From: Deltaproteobacteria bacterium | Lineage (GTDB): Bacteria > Myxococcota_A > UBA796 > CAJQPC01 | Assembly (NCBI GenBank): GCA_016717595.1 | Contig: JADKFE010000041.1 | Coordinates: 15,620-79,619, forward strand | DNA: 64,000 bases | Direction: 5' to 3' | The notes under the pieces: model-generated | Database searches by the model: none | Told to the model about the DNA's origin: nothing | Seen by the model: the letters and a program-made list of their open reading frames with translations, nothing else | In this document: piece by piece, positions 28,214-35,895 of the stretch | Layout: every line of letters starts with the position of its first letter | Position numbering within the stretch: position 1 is the stretch's first letter | Translations under genes and position numbers: made by a program

Positions 28214-29989
28214 TCACTCCCCGGGGAAGAGCACCGCGTCGCCTTTGGGCAAGGTCTGACCTTTGAGCTCCGCGAGCGCCTCGTGAGGGGTGTGAAACCA
28301 GCGCAGGTGCTCAAAGTCGTCGGTCTGGGGCAGCTCATCGGCCAAGGTGAGCCCCGGCGCCGCGGCCACGGCCTCATCGACGATACGCCGCGCCTGGCGC
28401 AGATAGTCCTCGAGCACCCACTCCGGCTCGGTCGCGTGGCGGGAACGGTACTGGAGCTTGCCGCCTCGGTAGCTCAGGTCATGCAGGCTCATCGCCGCCC
28501 CCGGGCGCCCGGCGCGGTGGCGCCACTGGCCGGTCTTGGGGCAAAAGCGGTAGTGCGGCAGGAGCTTCCAGCCCTCGTCGGCCACGAACCGCACGGCCTG
28601 GATCAAGAAGTCAAACACGGCCTCCGAGATGAAGTAGTTGAAGTTCACCCGCACCCAGCCGGGCTTGATGCCTTCGCAGCCGCGCAGGATCTCCCGCTCA
28701 AACTCGCGGGAGGTGTCGAGATCGATGCCCAAGAGGCGATGCCCATAAGGCCCGGCGCAGGAGCAGCCGCCGCGCGCCTGCACCCCGAACAGGTCGTTGA
28801 GCAAGGCCACGACGAAGTTGTGGTGCAGGTATCGCCCTTGGTGGCGCACCACAAAAGACACGATGGAGAGCCGCCACGCCTTGTGGTTGCCCAAGATGTT
28901 GAGGTTCTCTGATTGGTCCCAGGCGTGGATGGCGCGGTGGATGAACGACTCTTCTTTGGCCCGAATCGCCCCGGCGCCCACGGCCTCCTTGAGCTGAAAC
29001 GCCAGCCCCGCGCGGATCGACTCGACGATGGCCGGGGTGCCGCCCTCTTCGCGGTGCTCTGGGTCGTCGAGGTAACGGTGCTCTTGGGGGTTGACGTAGG
29101 CCACGGTGCCGCCGCCGGGCACGGCGGGCACACGGTTGGTCAAGATGTTGCGCTTCACGATGAGCACACCCGGGGTGCCCGGGCCGCCGATGAGCTTGTG
29201 CGGCGACAAGAACACGGCGTCTTTGTAGACGAGGTGCCCATCAGGCAGCTCATCCCGCATGTTCATCTCGATCTTGACGTAGGGGCCGGCGGCGGCGAAG
29301 TCCCAGAAGCTCAAGGCGCCGTGGCGGTGCAACAGCGAGGCGATGGCCCGGGTGTCGCTGCCGATGCCGGTGACGTTGGAGGCCGCCGAGAAGCTGCCGA
29401 TCTTGAGCGGCCGGGCGGCGAAGCGGGTGAGCGCGTCCTCGAGCGCCTTGAGGTCGATGCGGCCGTCGGCGTCTTCAGGGATGGTCACCACGTCGCAGAT
29501 CGACTCGCGCCACGGCAGCTCGTTGGAGTGGTGCTCGTAGGGCCCGATGAACACGACGGGGCGCGCGTCGGCGGGGATGTGTTGGCTCAGGCCATACTGG
29601 GTGTCGAGGTTCTGCGGGATGCGCAGGTTCAAACACTCCACGAGCTTATGAATCGCCCCCGTGGCGCCGGAGCCGCAGAAGATGACCGCGTCTCGCTCGT
29701 CGCCGCCCACGGCGCGCTTGATGATCTGCCGGGCGTCCTCCCGAAACCGGGTGGTCTGAAGGCCCGTGCCCGAGGTCTCGGTGTGGGTGTTCGCGTAGAG
29801 CGGCATCACCTCGTGGCGGATGAAGTCTTCGATGAAGCTGAGGCTGCGCCCCGAGGCCGTGTAGTCGGCGTACGTCACCCGGCGCGGGCCGTAGGGCCCC
29901 TCAATCACCGCGTCGTCGCCGATCACGGAGGCGCGGACCAGCTCGATGAGGCGCTCAGACTCGTTCACGTCGCGGGCGGGGGTGTTCAT
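28214..29989 (-). CDS. Class V aminotransferase family PLP enzyme (cysteine desulfurase-like, SufS-related)
   Basis: The 591-residue protein has the fold-type I class V pattern: a TYADYTASGRSLSF opening, NTHTETSGTG, a GSGATGAIHK phosphate-binding segment, SFSAASNVTG, and the PLP lysine in FLSPHKLIGGPGTPG (about residue 265). A conserved cysteine pair lies in ARGGCSCAGPYGH (about 406), where desulfurases carry the catalytic Cys. It is longer than SufS (about 410 residues) because of an extra C-terminal region of around 150 residues. ATG 29989 has AGGAG seven bases upstream. Sulfur transfer from cysteine or cysteine-lyase chemistry is inferred; homologues in other bacteria are mostly uncharacterised. 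Confidence 0.85.
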   Translation of the reverse strand: MNTPARDVNESERLIELVRASVIGDDAVIEGPYGPRRVTYADYTASGRSLSFIEDFIRHEVMPLYANTHTETSGTGLQTTRFREDARQIIKRAVGGDERDAVIFCGSGATGAIHKLVECLNLRIPQNLDTQYGLSQHIPADARPVVFIGPYEHHSNELPWRESICDVVTIPEDADGRIDLKALEDALTRFAARPLKIGSFSAASNVTGIGSDTRAIASLLHRHGALSFWDFAAAGPYVKIEMNMRDELPDGHLVYKDAVFLSPHKLIGGPGTPGVLIVKRNILTNRVPAVPGGGTVAYVNPQEHRYLDDPEHREEGGTPAIVESIRAGLAFQLKEAVGAGAIRAKEESFIHRAIHAWDQSENLNILGNHKAWRLSIVSFVVRHQGRYLHHNFVVALLNDLFGVQARGGCSCAGPYGHRLLGIDLDTSREFEREILRGCEGIKPGWVRVNFNYFISEAVFDFLIQAVRFVADEGWKLLPHYRFCPKTGQWRHRAGRPGAAMSLHDLSYRGGKLQYRSRHATEPEWVLEDYLRQARRIVDEAVAAAPGLTLADELPQTDDFEHLRWFHTPHEALAELKGQTLPKGDAVLFPGE

Positions 29990-30038
29990 TCTGGCTCCTG
30001 CGCAGGGAGAGGCTACGCCTTGGGCCCAGCGTACCCGG

Positions 30039-30740
30039 TCATCCTGAGAGCGCCCAGGCCAAGAGCGCCAGGAGCGCGAAGGGCATGATCAAGAGCGCCC
30101 AAGACACGGCGTTCATCATCAGGGTTCGCCGCTTAAACTCCTCGGTGTCGTTCACGTTCGGGAAGGGTGTTGTGGGCTCGGGCACGCCCAGAAAGGCGCA
30201 CAGCGGGCCCCAGCCCTGCTTCACCTCAAACACCAACAGCCGCTCGGCGGGGATGACCCGGCGCACCTCCTCGATGTGCCGCTCAAACACCGCGACGCAG
30301 TGGGCCTCGTCGTCGAGGCGGTGGTCGAAGGTGGCGTAGACGATGCGATGGACGATGGGCATCAGCCGGCTCATGGGGGGCAGCAGCCGCGCGATGAGGC
30401 TGATCGGGAACTTCCGCCCGACCGTGAAGATGGTCTCCGAGGCCGAGCGGTACCAGCTCTGGGGGCTGCGCACGCTGAGCACCACCTTGGCGTCGGGATA
30501 CCGCTCGGAGAGCTCCCGCCAGAACCTCGCCCCGGGCCAGTCCACCGTCGCGGTGTAGGCCTCAAAGAGCTTGTCCCAGTCGGTCGGCTGCCCGCGTGAG
30601 GCGGCGTCCCAGTACGGCAGGTGCTCGGGGTGCTTAAACAGCTCATCCATGTGGTAGCAGGGGTAGCCGAGCTGGTTGAGCGCCGTCTTTAAGGACAAGG
30701 TGCCTGTGCGACCGAACCCAGCGCCGATGATCTTGAGCAT
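30039..30740 (-). CDS. Sulfotransferase family protein with C-terminal membrane anchor
   Basis: The 233-residue protein opens with MLKIIGAGFGRTGTLSLKTA, the PAPS 5'-phosphosulfate loop of the Sulfotransfer_4 type. A 3'-phosphate segment (VVLSVRSPQSWYRSA, about 88-102) follows. The last 25 or so residues form a hydrophobic helix (SWALLIMPFALLALLAWAL), giving a tail anchor. It would transfer sulfate from PAPS to an unknown hydroxyl or amine acceptor at the membrane. AGGAG precedes the ATG. It lies in the same strand and close to the SufS-like gene, about 9 kb from the sulfate importer, so the neighbourhood is sulfur-related. Confidence 0.82.
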   Translation of the reverse strand: MLKIIGAGFGRTGTLSLKTALNQLGYPCYHMDELFKHPEHLPYWDAASRGQPTDWDKLFEAYTATVDWPGARFWRELSERYPDAKVVLSVRSPQSWYRSASETIFTVGRKFPISLIARLLPPMSRLMPIVHRIVYATFDHRLDDEAHCVAVFERHIEEVRRVIPAERLLVFEVKQGWGPLCAFLGVPEPTTPFPNVNDTEEFKRRTLMMNAVSWALLIMPFALLALLAWALSG

Positions 30741-30881
30741 GAAGACTCCTGATGGTTGATTTTACCGCAGGCCCTTTGAGGGAGAGGTCCAGGCGGGGGC
30801 AAGGATCCTTTCTCAACCGCGCAGAGCAACTCCGCGCCGCTCGTGGCGTCACTCCATAGCACCCCTTCAAGCGGCCCTTCG

Positions 30882-32180
30882 ATGCGCACCCTCCCCTGCT
30901 CCTCTGCGCTCCCGGCCCTCCTCGTGCTCGTCCTGGCCTGCGGCGACAAGGACAGCGCCGCGGACAGCGCCGGGGGCGACAGCTCGGACTCCGCCCCCGT
31001 CGAGGCCATCGACGCTGACGGCGACGGCGCCGCCGCGGACATCGACTGTGACGACGCCGACCCCACCGTGGCCCCGGGACTCACCGAGACCTGCGACGGC
31101 CGCGATCAGGACTGCGACGGCGAGGTAGACGAAGACGCCGCAGACGCGACGGGCTGGCGGAGCGACGTCGACGGCGACGGCTACGGCGCTGGGGAGATCG
31201 TCGCGGTGTCTTGTGAGGCGCCCACGGGCAGCGCCAGCCTGGACGGCGACTGCGACGACTCCAACCCCGCGGCGTATCCCGGCGCTCCCGAGGACTGTGA
31301 GGTCGCGGCCGACCTCAACTGCGACGGCTCCATCGGCGGCGAAGACGGCGACGCGGACGGCGTCGTGGCCTGTGAGGACTGCGACGACACCAACGCCCAG
31401 GCCTACCCCGGAAACGTCGAGCGCGCGGACGACGGCGTAGACGGCGACTGCGACGGCCTTGAGGGCGGAGAAGACCGCGACGGCGACGGCCTCAACGAGG
31501 TGGAGGAGGCCCAAGCCGGGACGGATCCTCTGCTCGCCGACACCGACGCCGACGGCCTCTCCGACGGCGACGAGCGCGGTGAGCACGGCACCGACCCCTT
31601 GGACGACGACAGCGACGGCGACGGCGCCAGCGACGGGGCGGAGGTGCTGGGCTACACCGATCCCACCGACGCCACCGACAAGCCCTACATCGGCGGCTGG
31701 GAGATCGACGCCTGCCGCGGGTCGATCACCTCCACGGGCACCACTGTGGGCAAGATCGCCCCCAGCTTCTCCTTGACCGACCAGCACGGCGACAAGGTCA
31801 AGCTCCACGACTTCTGCGGCAAGGTGGTCTTGCTGGACTTCGGCACCTTCTGGTGACCCCGCTGCCAGTCGGCGGTCGCCGACCTTCAGACCCGCCAAGA
31901 CAAGTACGGCGCCTACGGCTTCATCGCGCTGGGCCTGTACTCCGAGACCACGTCTTACCGCGTGCCCACGGCCGCGGATCTTATGGCCTGGGCCACCTTC
32001 TATGGGCTCACCTTCCCCGTGCTCTCGGATCCCGGCGGAACCGAGGACAAACGGTACGACCCCGGCGATCGCAGCCGCCCCAGCTATGTCTTGCTCGGGC
32101 CCGGCGCTGAGATCCTCGTCGTCGGCACCAGCGTGACCGACGCCCAGATCGAGGCCGCCCTGCCCACGCCTTACCCGTGA
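30882..32180 (+). CDS. Selenocysteine-containing thioredoxin-fold lipoprotein with MopE/TSP3-type calcium repeats
   Basis: The frame from ATG 30882 runs through an in-frame TGA at 31854-31856 to a second TGA at 32178-32180, giving 432 residues with Sec at 325. It starts with a lipoprotein signal (MRTLPCSSALPALLVLVLAC). Acidic MopE-type repeats and thrombospondin-3-like runs (DTDADGLSDGDE, DSDGDGASDGAE) fill about 40-270. The last 150 residues form a TlpA/peroxiredoxin-like domain: IAPSFSLTDQHGDKV, VVLLDFGTFW, then UPRC where family members have CxxC, and a cis-proline segment RPSYVLL. Strong protein similarity to the fold continues after the TGA without a frame change. A bSECIS hairpin lies at 31868-31883. 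Role: probable surface or periplasmic thiol/selenol redox enzyme. No sel genes are in the window. Confidence 0.88.
31854..31883 (+). promoter_or_regulatory. Bacterial SECIS element with recoded UGA
   Basis: After the TGA come 11 bases, then the perfect 6-bp stem GTCGGC/GCCGAC (31868-31873 with 31878-31883) closed by the tetraloop GGTC. The loop begins 17 bases after the TGA, within the spacing expected for bacterial SECIS elements, and its first two bases are G, as SelB binding requires. The E. coli fdhF element has the same GGTC loop at almost the same distance (18 bases). Confidence 0.85.
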
Positions 32181-32249
32181 TCACGGCCCTTGAGCGCCGC
32201 TGAGACAACGCGGCGCACGATCGGCCGCGTCGTGGGTTAATCTGGGCGT

Positions 32250-32951
32250 ATGGAGCTCATCGCCGCGATCGGCTGGATCCTCGCCCTCGCCGCCTGCGCA
32301 GGCGGCGCGCACTTGTGGACTCAGCTCCAAGCCGCCCAGGCCCAGCTCCACGTTCAGGCCCAGCAGCTCCAGACCCAGCAGCGGGCCAGCCAGCAGGCCA
32401 TTGAGGAGCGTGAGGCCACCCTCACGCGGGTGCGCCGCCAGGCTGAAGACGACCGCCGGTTCGCCGCCGAGTCGGTCATCGCCGCGCTGATGCCCGCCTT
32501 AGACGACTTCGACCGCGCGCTGGACACCCTCGCCGATGGCCCCCTCGCCCAAGGCGTGCGCCTCATCCACGCCACGCTCAGCCAAGCCCTCGCCCGGCAT
32601 GGTCTTGAGCGCTACGACGCCCAAGGCCAGCCCTTTGATCCCGCGCTGCATGAGGCCATCGACACCGCCGCCGCGCCTGGGGTCACGCCGGGGATCGTGC
32701 TCAAGGAGCATGGCCGCGGCTATCGCCTCAACGGCCGGGTGATTCGCCCGGCGAAGGTCGTCGTCTCTACCGAGGCGCCCGCCGCCGCCCCGCCCACGCC
32801 CGAGGCCGCAGCCGACGCCGAGCCCACCATCGAGCTTCTGTGGGACGCGCCGCGCCCCGCCGGGGAGATGACCCTCGATGAGCTCGTGCTCGCCGCCCAG
32901 ACCCGCCACGGCGCCGACGGCTCGGCGCTCACCTGGCCTCCTGAGGAGTAG
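32250..32951 (+). CDS. GrpE-like protein with an N-terminal membrane anchor
   Basis: The 233-residue protein begins with a hydrophobic helix (LIAAIGWILALAACAGGAHLW), followed by a Gln/Ala-rich coiled coil and a GrpE head domain. The head shows FAAESVIAALMPALDDFDRA, the RHGLERYDAQGQPFDPALHEA segment and GRVIRPAKVVVS, all typical of the DnaK nucleotide-exchange factor. An acidic 50-residue C-terminal extension follows. Canonical GrpE is soluble, so the anchor is unusual and suggests a specialised partner for a membrane-linked Hsp70. No dnaK or dnaJ is nearby. Confidence 0.8.
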   Translation: MELIAAIGWILALAACAGGAHLWTQLQAAQAQLHVQAQQLQTQQRASQQAIEEREATLTRVRRQAEDDRRFAAESVIAALMPALDDFDRALDTLADGPLAQGVRLIHATLSQALARHGLERYDAQGQPFDPALHEAIDTAAAPGVTPGIVLKEHGRGYRLNGRVIRPAKVVVSTEAPAAAPPTPEAAADAEPTIELLWDAPRPAGEMTLDELVLAAQTRHGADGSALTWPPEE

Positions 32952-32956
32952 ACGTC

Positions 32957-32986
32957 CAAGAGGCTTGCGCGCAAGCGCGCTTCTTG
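32957..32986 (+). terminator. Imperfect hairpin after the GrpE-like gene
   Basis: Just after the stop codon, CAAGAGGCTTGCGC and GCAAGCGCGCTTCTTG form an imperfect inverted repeat centred on the perfect palindrome GCTTGCGCGCAAGC. It is followed only by TCTTGTCAT, not a clean T run. A terminator is likely from position, but the call is weak. Confidence 0.4.
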
Positions 32987-33014
32987 TCATGCTCAGCGTC
33001 CCCATGAGGTGCGC

Positions 33015-33497
33015 ATGACTGATCGTGAGGCCCTGCTGTACGCCATCGAGCCCGTGCTCAACGCCGTTCGTGGCGTACACATCGACGATCCCAACGACGC
33101 CCTGCGCCTCCTGAACTACTACTATCCGCCGAGCGGCCACGCCTTGACCGAGCTTCGTAAGCTCGTGCGCGCCGGGGTCGAGGCGGGCTGGCTGTGTGAT
33201 CGGGAGGCCAACGGCGTGCGGTACTCTCGGCTCTCCAAGCCGACCGACCTCATCACCAAGCCCTTCTCCATCGACGTCGTACACATGAACGACGTCGTCG
33301 GCCCTGGCCACGAGCACGGCCTCGGCGAGGTCGATCTGTGCTTCCCCGTCTCGGGTGAGCCGCTGTTCGACGGTCGGCCCCCGGGCTGGACGGTCTACCC
33401 CTCGGGCTCGTGGCATGAGCCTACGGTGACCGGCGGGGCCATGGACATCCTCTACTTCTTGCCCAACGGCGCCATCCGTTTTGGCCCCAAAGCCTGA
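33015..33497 (+). CDS. DUF4863 family protein
   Basis: The chosen ATG 33015 has AGGTG five bases upstream; an in-frame GTG at 33009 is the alternative. The 160-residue soluble protein matches my memory of DUF4863: a helical start, LLNYYYPPSG, a central VDLCFPVSGEPLFDGRPPGW and the conserved YPSGSWHEPTVTGG motif near the C-terminus, resembling a small cupin-like beta fold with a possible His metal ligand (GSWH, GPGHEHG). Members are sometimes annotated as p-hydroxylaminobenzoate lyase; that activity is uncertain here. It ends 11 bases before the second HTTM cassette. Confidence 0.7.
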   Translation: MTDREALLYAIEPVLNAVRGVHIDDPNDALRLLNYYYPPSGHALTELRKLVRAGVEAGWLCDREANGVRYSRLSKPTDLITKPFSIDVVHMNDVVGPGHEHGLGEVDLCFPVSGEPLFDGRPPGWTVYPSGSWHEPTVTGGAMDILYFLPNGAIRFGPKA

Positions 33498-33508
33498 GGT
33501 CCGCGGAC

Positions 33509-34171
33509 GTGGAGCGCCTCAAGGCCAACCTCCTGGCGCTCCTCGTCGCGGCGCACCTGCTGGCGATCACGCTCCAGGCCTTGCCCGCGCCGGGCGGGGG
33601 CATGAGCCGCTCCACCTGGAAAGACCCCACGGTGCAGGCCGAGTTTGACGCGTGGCGGGTGCGGCTCAACGGCTGGGGCTGGGACGGCACCACGGCCCAG
33701 CTTGAGGACCAGCTCTGGGACTTCGCCAAGGACTTCATGGAGCGCCGGGATCAGGTGCTCACGCCGTTTAAGCCCTACTACAAGCACGCCGGGACGACGC
33801 AGGCCTGGCGAATGTTTGTGGCGCCCCACCGCTTCCCCGCGCGGCTAGAGCTCGACGTGCTGGAGGGCGAGACCTGGCGCCTCGTCTACAAAGAGCGCGA
33901 CGCCGAGGCCACCTGGCGAGGCCGCTGGCTGGACCACGACCGCGTGCGCTCCTTGATCTTCCGCTTCTCGTGGCGCCCGTACCGCAAACAATACGAGATG
34001 TTTGTGCGCCGACTCGCCAAAGAGGCCGCGGTTGATTTCCCCCAGGCGACCACCTTCCGCGCCCGGTTCTACAAGTACCAGACCCTCTCCCCTGACGACA
34101 CCCGGGCGGGCAAGGAGCCCAAGGGCCGCTACGTCGAGGTGTTGACCGTGCCGCTTCGGAGCGCGCCGTGA
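33509..34171 (+). CDS. HTTM-partner exported protein, copy 2
   Basis: The 220-residue protein starts at GTG 33509 with a hydrophobic segment (NLLALLVAAHLLAITLQALP) as signal or anchor. Its later part is rich in Arg, Trp and Tyr (for example WRPYRKQYEMFVRRLAKEAA). It is the counterpart of the 221-residue gene at 19465-20130: similar length, the same hydrophobic start, FKP versus FRP, and TLSPDD versus VVTPGQD near the C-terminus. As there, it overlaps the HTTM gene by four bases. Sequence divergence between the copies is substantial, so the duplication is old. Confidence 0.7.
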   Translation: MERLKANLLALLVAAHLLAITLQALPAPGGGMSRSTWKDPTVQAEFDAWRVRLNGWGWDGTTAQLEDQLWDFAKDFMERRDQVLTPFKPYYKHAGTTQAWRMFVAPHRFPARLELDVLEGETWRLVYKERDAEATWRGRWLDHDRVRSLIFRFSWRPYRKQYEMFVRRLAKEAAVDFPQATTFRARFYKYQTLSPDDTRAGKEPKGRYVEVLTVPLRSAP

Positions 34172-35133
34172 GCGCGCCGGGGCGCTGGACGCGCTGGGTG
34201 AATTGGGTGCAAGAGCGGGAGACCGGCGAGACCTTGGCCTTCTTACGGATCGCCTTGGGCCTCGCGGTGATCGGGACGATCAGCACCGTCGTGGCGCATG
34301 ATCTGGTGCCGTTTTTGTGGCTCGACGCGGCGAGCGGCGGCTACCGCGAGGTGGCCGGGCACGGCTTCCTCTACGGGATCATCGGCGTCACCCCCACCAC
34401 CGTCTGGGGCGGCGTCGCCCTCGGTCTGCTCTCGGGCCTGCTCGTGACCCTGGGCCTCGGCGGGCGGCTGCCGGCCTTCCTCGCGCTCAAGGCGATTCAA
34501 GAGCTCACCGATCTCAACGGCAGCGCCGGGGGCAGCTACGACGCCTTGCTCACCAACGCCTTGTGGCTGCTCGTGCTCGGTGAGTCCACCCGCACCCTGT
34601 CCTTGGACTGTTACCACCGCACCGGCCAGTGGCGCGACGACACGCCGATCCTGGCGATCCCCCGGCGGCTGTTCTTGTTTCAGCTCGTGCTCGTCTACTG
34701 GAGCACCGGGGCGCAGAAGGTCTCCAACTACTGGACGCCCTTCGGCGGCTTCTCGGCGCTGTACTACATCCTTCAGCAGCCCACCTGGCACCGCGCCGAC
34801 ATGGCCTGGGTGGCCTGGATCTACCCGCTCACCCAAGTGATGACCGCGGCGGTGTGGCTCTTTGAGCTGGGCGCGCCGCTTCTGCTGGTTGGCCTCTGGG
34901 CGCGGCGCTGGCCTGAGAGTCGGCTCTCAAACCTCGCCCGGCGTCTGCCGTTGCGGGGGATGTTCGCCGTCTTTGGCGTCGGCATGCACCTGGGCATCGA
35001 GGCCCTGATGAACGTGGGGCCGTTCTCGTTCATCTCGATCAGCTACTACCTCGCCCTGCTCTGGCCGAGCGAGGCCCGCGCCGCGCTGGATCGCCTCACC
35101 CGGGCCGTTTCCCCGAAGGCCGCGCCGGGCTAA
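34168..35133 (+). CDS. HTTM-domain (gamma-carboxylase-like) membrane protein, copy 2
   Basis: This 321-residue multi-pass protein parallels the copy at 18500-19468. Shared landmarks are FLRIALGLAV near the start, the LDCYHRTGQW versus LDARRRTGSF loop, the central LFLFQLVLVYWSTGAQK helix followed by WTPFGGFSALY, and HLGIEALMNVGPF late in the protein. The start is GTG 34168 inside the partner's stop. HTTM proteins are relatives of vitamin-K-dependent carboxylase; substrate and reaction in bacteria are mostly unknown. Confidence 0.85.
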   Translation: MSAPGRWTRWVNWVQERETGETLAFLRIALGLAVIGTISTVVAHDLVPFLWLDAASGGYREVAGHGFLYGIIGVTPTTVWGGVALGLLSGLLVTLGLGGRLPAFLALKAIQELTDLNGSAGGSYDALLTNALWLLVLGESTRTLSLDCYHRTGQWRDDTPILAIPRRLFLFQLVLVYWSTGAQKVSNYWTPFGGFSALYYILQQPTWHRADMAWVAWIYPLTQVMTAAVWLFELGAPLLLVGLWARRWPESRLSNLARRLPLRGMFAVFGVGMHLGIEALMNVGPFSFISISYYLALLWPSEARAALDRLTRAVSPKAAPG

Positions 35134-35160
35134 CCTGTAGCGGTCCTGTAGGAGTCCTGC

Positions 35161-35895
35161 ATGTCTACGGCCTTCCCCCGCGCGCTCATCGTCGGCGCCT
35201 CGTCCGGCATCGGCGCCACCTTGGCGCTCAAGCTCGCGGGGACCGGCGCCAAGGTCGCCGCCGTCGCCCGGCGCCAGGCCGAGCTCGACGCCTTGGCCGC
35301 GCAGTCCGCTGGCCGGGTGCTGCCCTACGCCGGGGACGTGCTCGACTACGCCGCCACCCCGGCGCTCTTTGACCGCATCGTCGATGACCTGGGCGGCCTC
35401 GACCTCTTCATCTACAACGCCGGGGTCATGCCCCCGGTGGAGGAGAGCGAGTACAACTTCGACAAAGACCGCCAGATGATCGAGGTGAACTTCCTCGCGG
35501 CGGTGCAGTGGTCCAACCTCGCGGCGGCGCACTTTGAGGCGGCCCGGGCCGGGGTGCTCTGCGGCGTCTCGTCGGTGGCTGGTGAGCGTGGCCGCCGGGG
35601 CAGCCCGGTGTACACCGCGTCAAAGGCTGGGCTCACCGCCTACTTTGAGGCGATGCGCAACCGCCTCACCCGCTACGGCGTGCGTGTGGTCACCATCAAG
35701 CCCGGCCCGGTAGAGACCCCGATGACCGCGGGCCTCAAGCTGCCGCTGATGATCACCGCCGATCAGGCCGCGAACGAGATCGTCAGCGCCTTAGAGGGCG
35801 GCGCCACCGAGGCGTTTGTGCCCGGAATCTGGCGGCCGATCATGTTTGTGGTCCGAAACGTCCCGTCGTTTGTCTTCACCAAGACGAACATCTGA
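35161..35895 (+). CDS. Short-chain dehydrogenase, DprE2-like
   Basis: The 244-residue Rossmann protein has the cofactor loop VGASSGIGA (residues 11-19), the structural YNAG motif, the catalytic serine in GVSSVAGE and the YTASK dyad at about 151-155. GGAG precedes the ATG by about seven bases. The gene is followed directly (stop and start share one base) by a DprE1-like flavoenzyme. Together they match the two-step epimerization of decaprenylphosphoryl-ribose to arabinose known in mycobacteria, so a polyprenyl-phosphate sugar epimerase role is inferred. A different keto-sugar reductase role cannot be excluded. Confidence 0.8.
   Translation: MSTAFPRALIVGASSGIGATLALKLAGTGAKVAAVARRQAELDALAAQSAGRVLPYAGDVLDYAATPALFDRIVDDLGGLDLFIYNAGVMPPVEESEYNFDKDRQMIEVNFLAAVQWSNLAAAHFEAARAGVLCGVSSVAGERGRRGSPVYTASKAGLTAYFEAMRNRLTRYGVRVVTIKPGPVETPMTAGLKLPLMITADQAANEIVSALEGGATEAFVPGIWRPIMFVVRNVPSFVFTKTNI

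Noticed and set aside
30882..31856. Reading the MopE/thioredoxin gene as a truncated protein ending at TGA 31856
   Set aside because: The thioredoxin fold continues in frame through UPRC to the cis-proline segment, and a SECIS-like hairpin is correctly placed. Reassignment of TGA to Trp is excluded because many genes here end in TGA.
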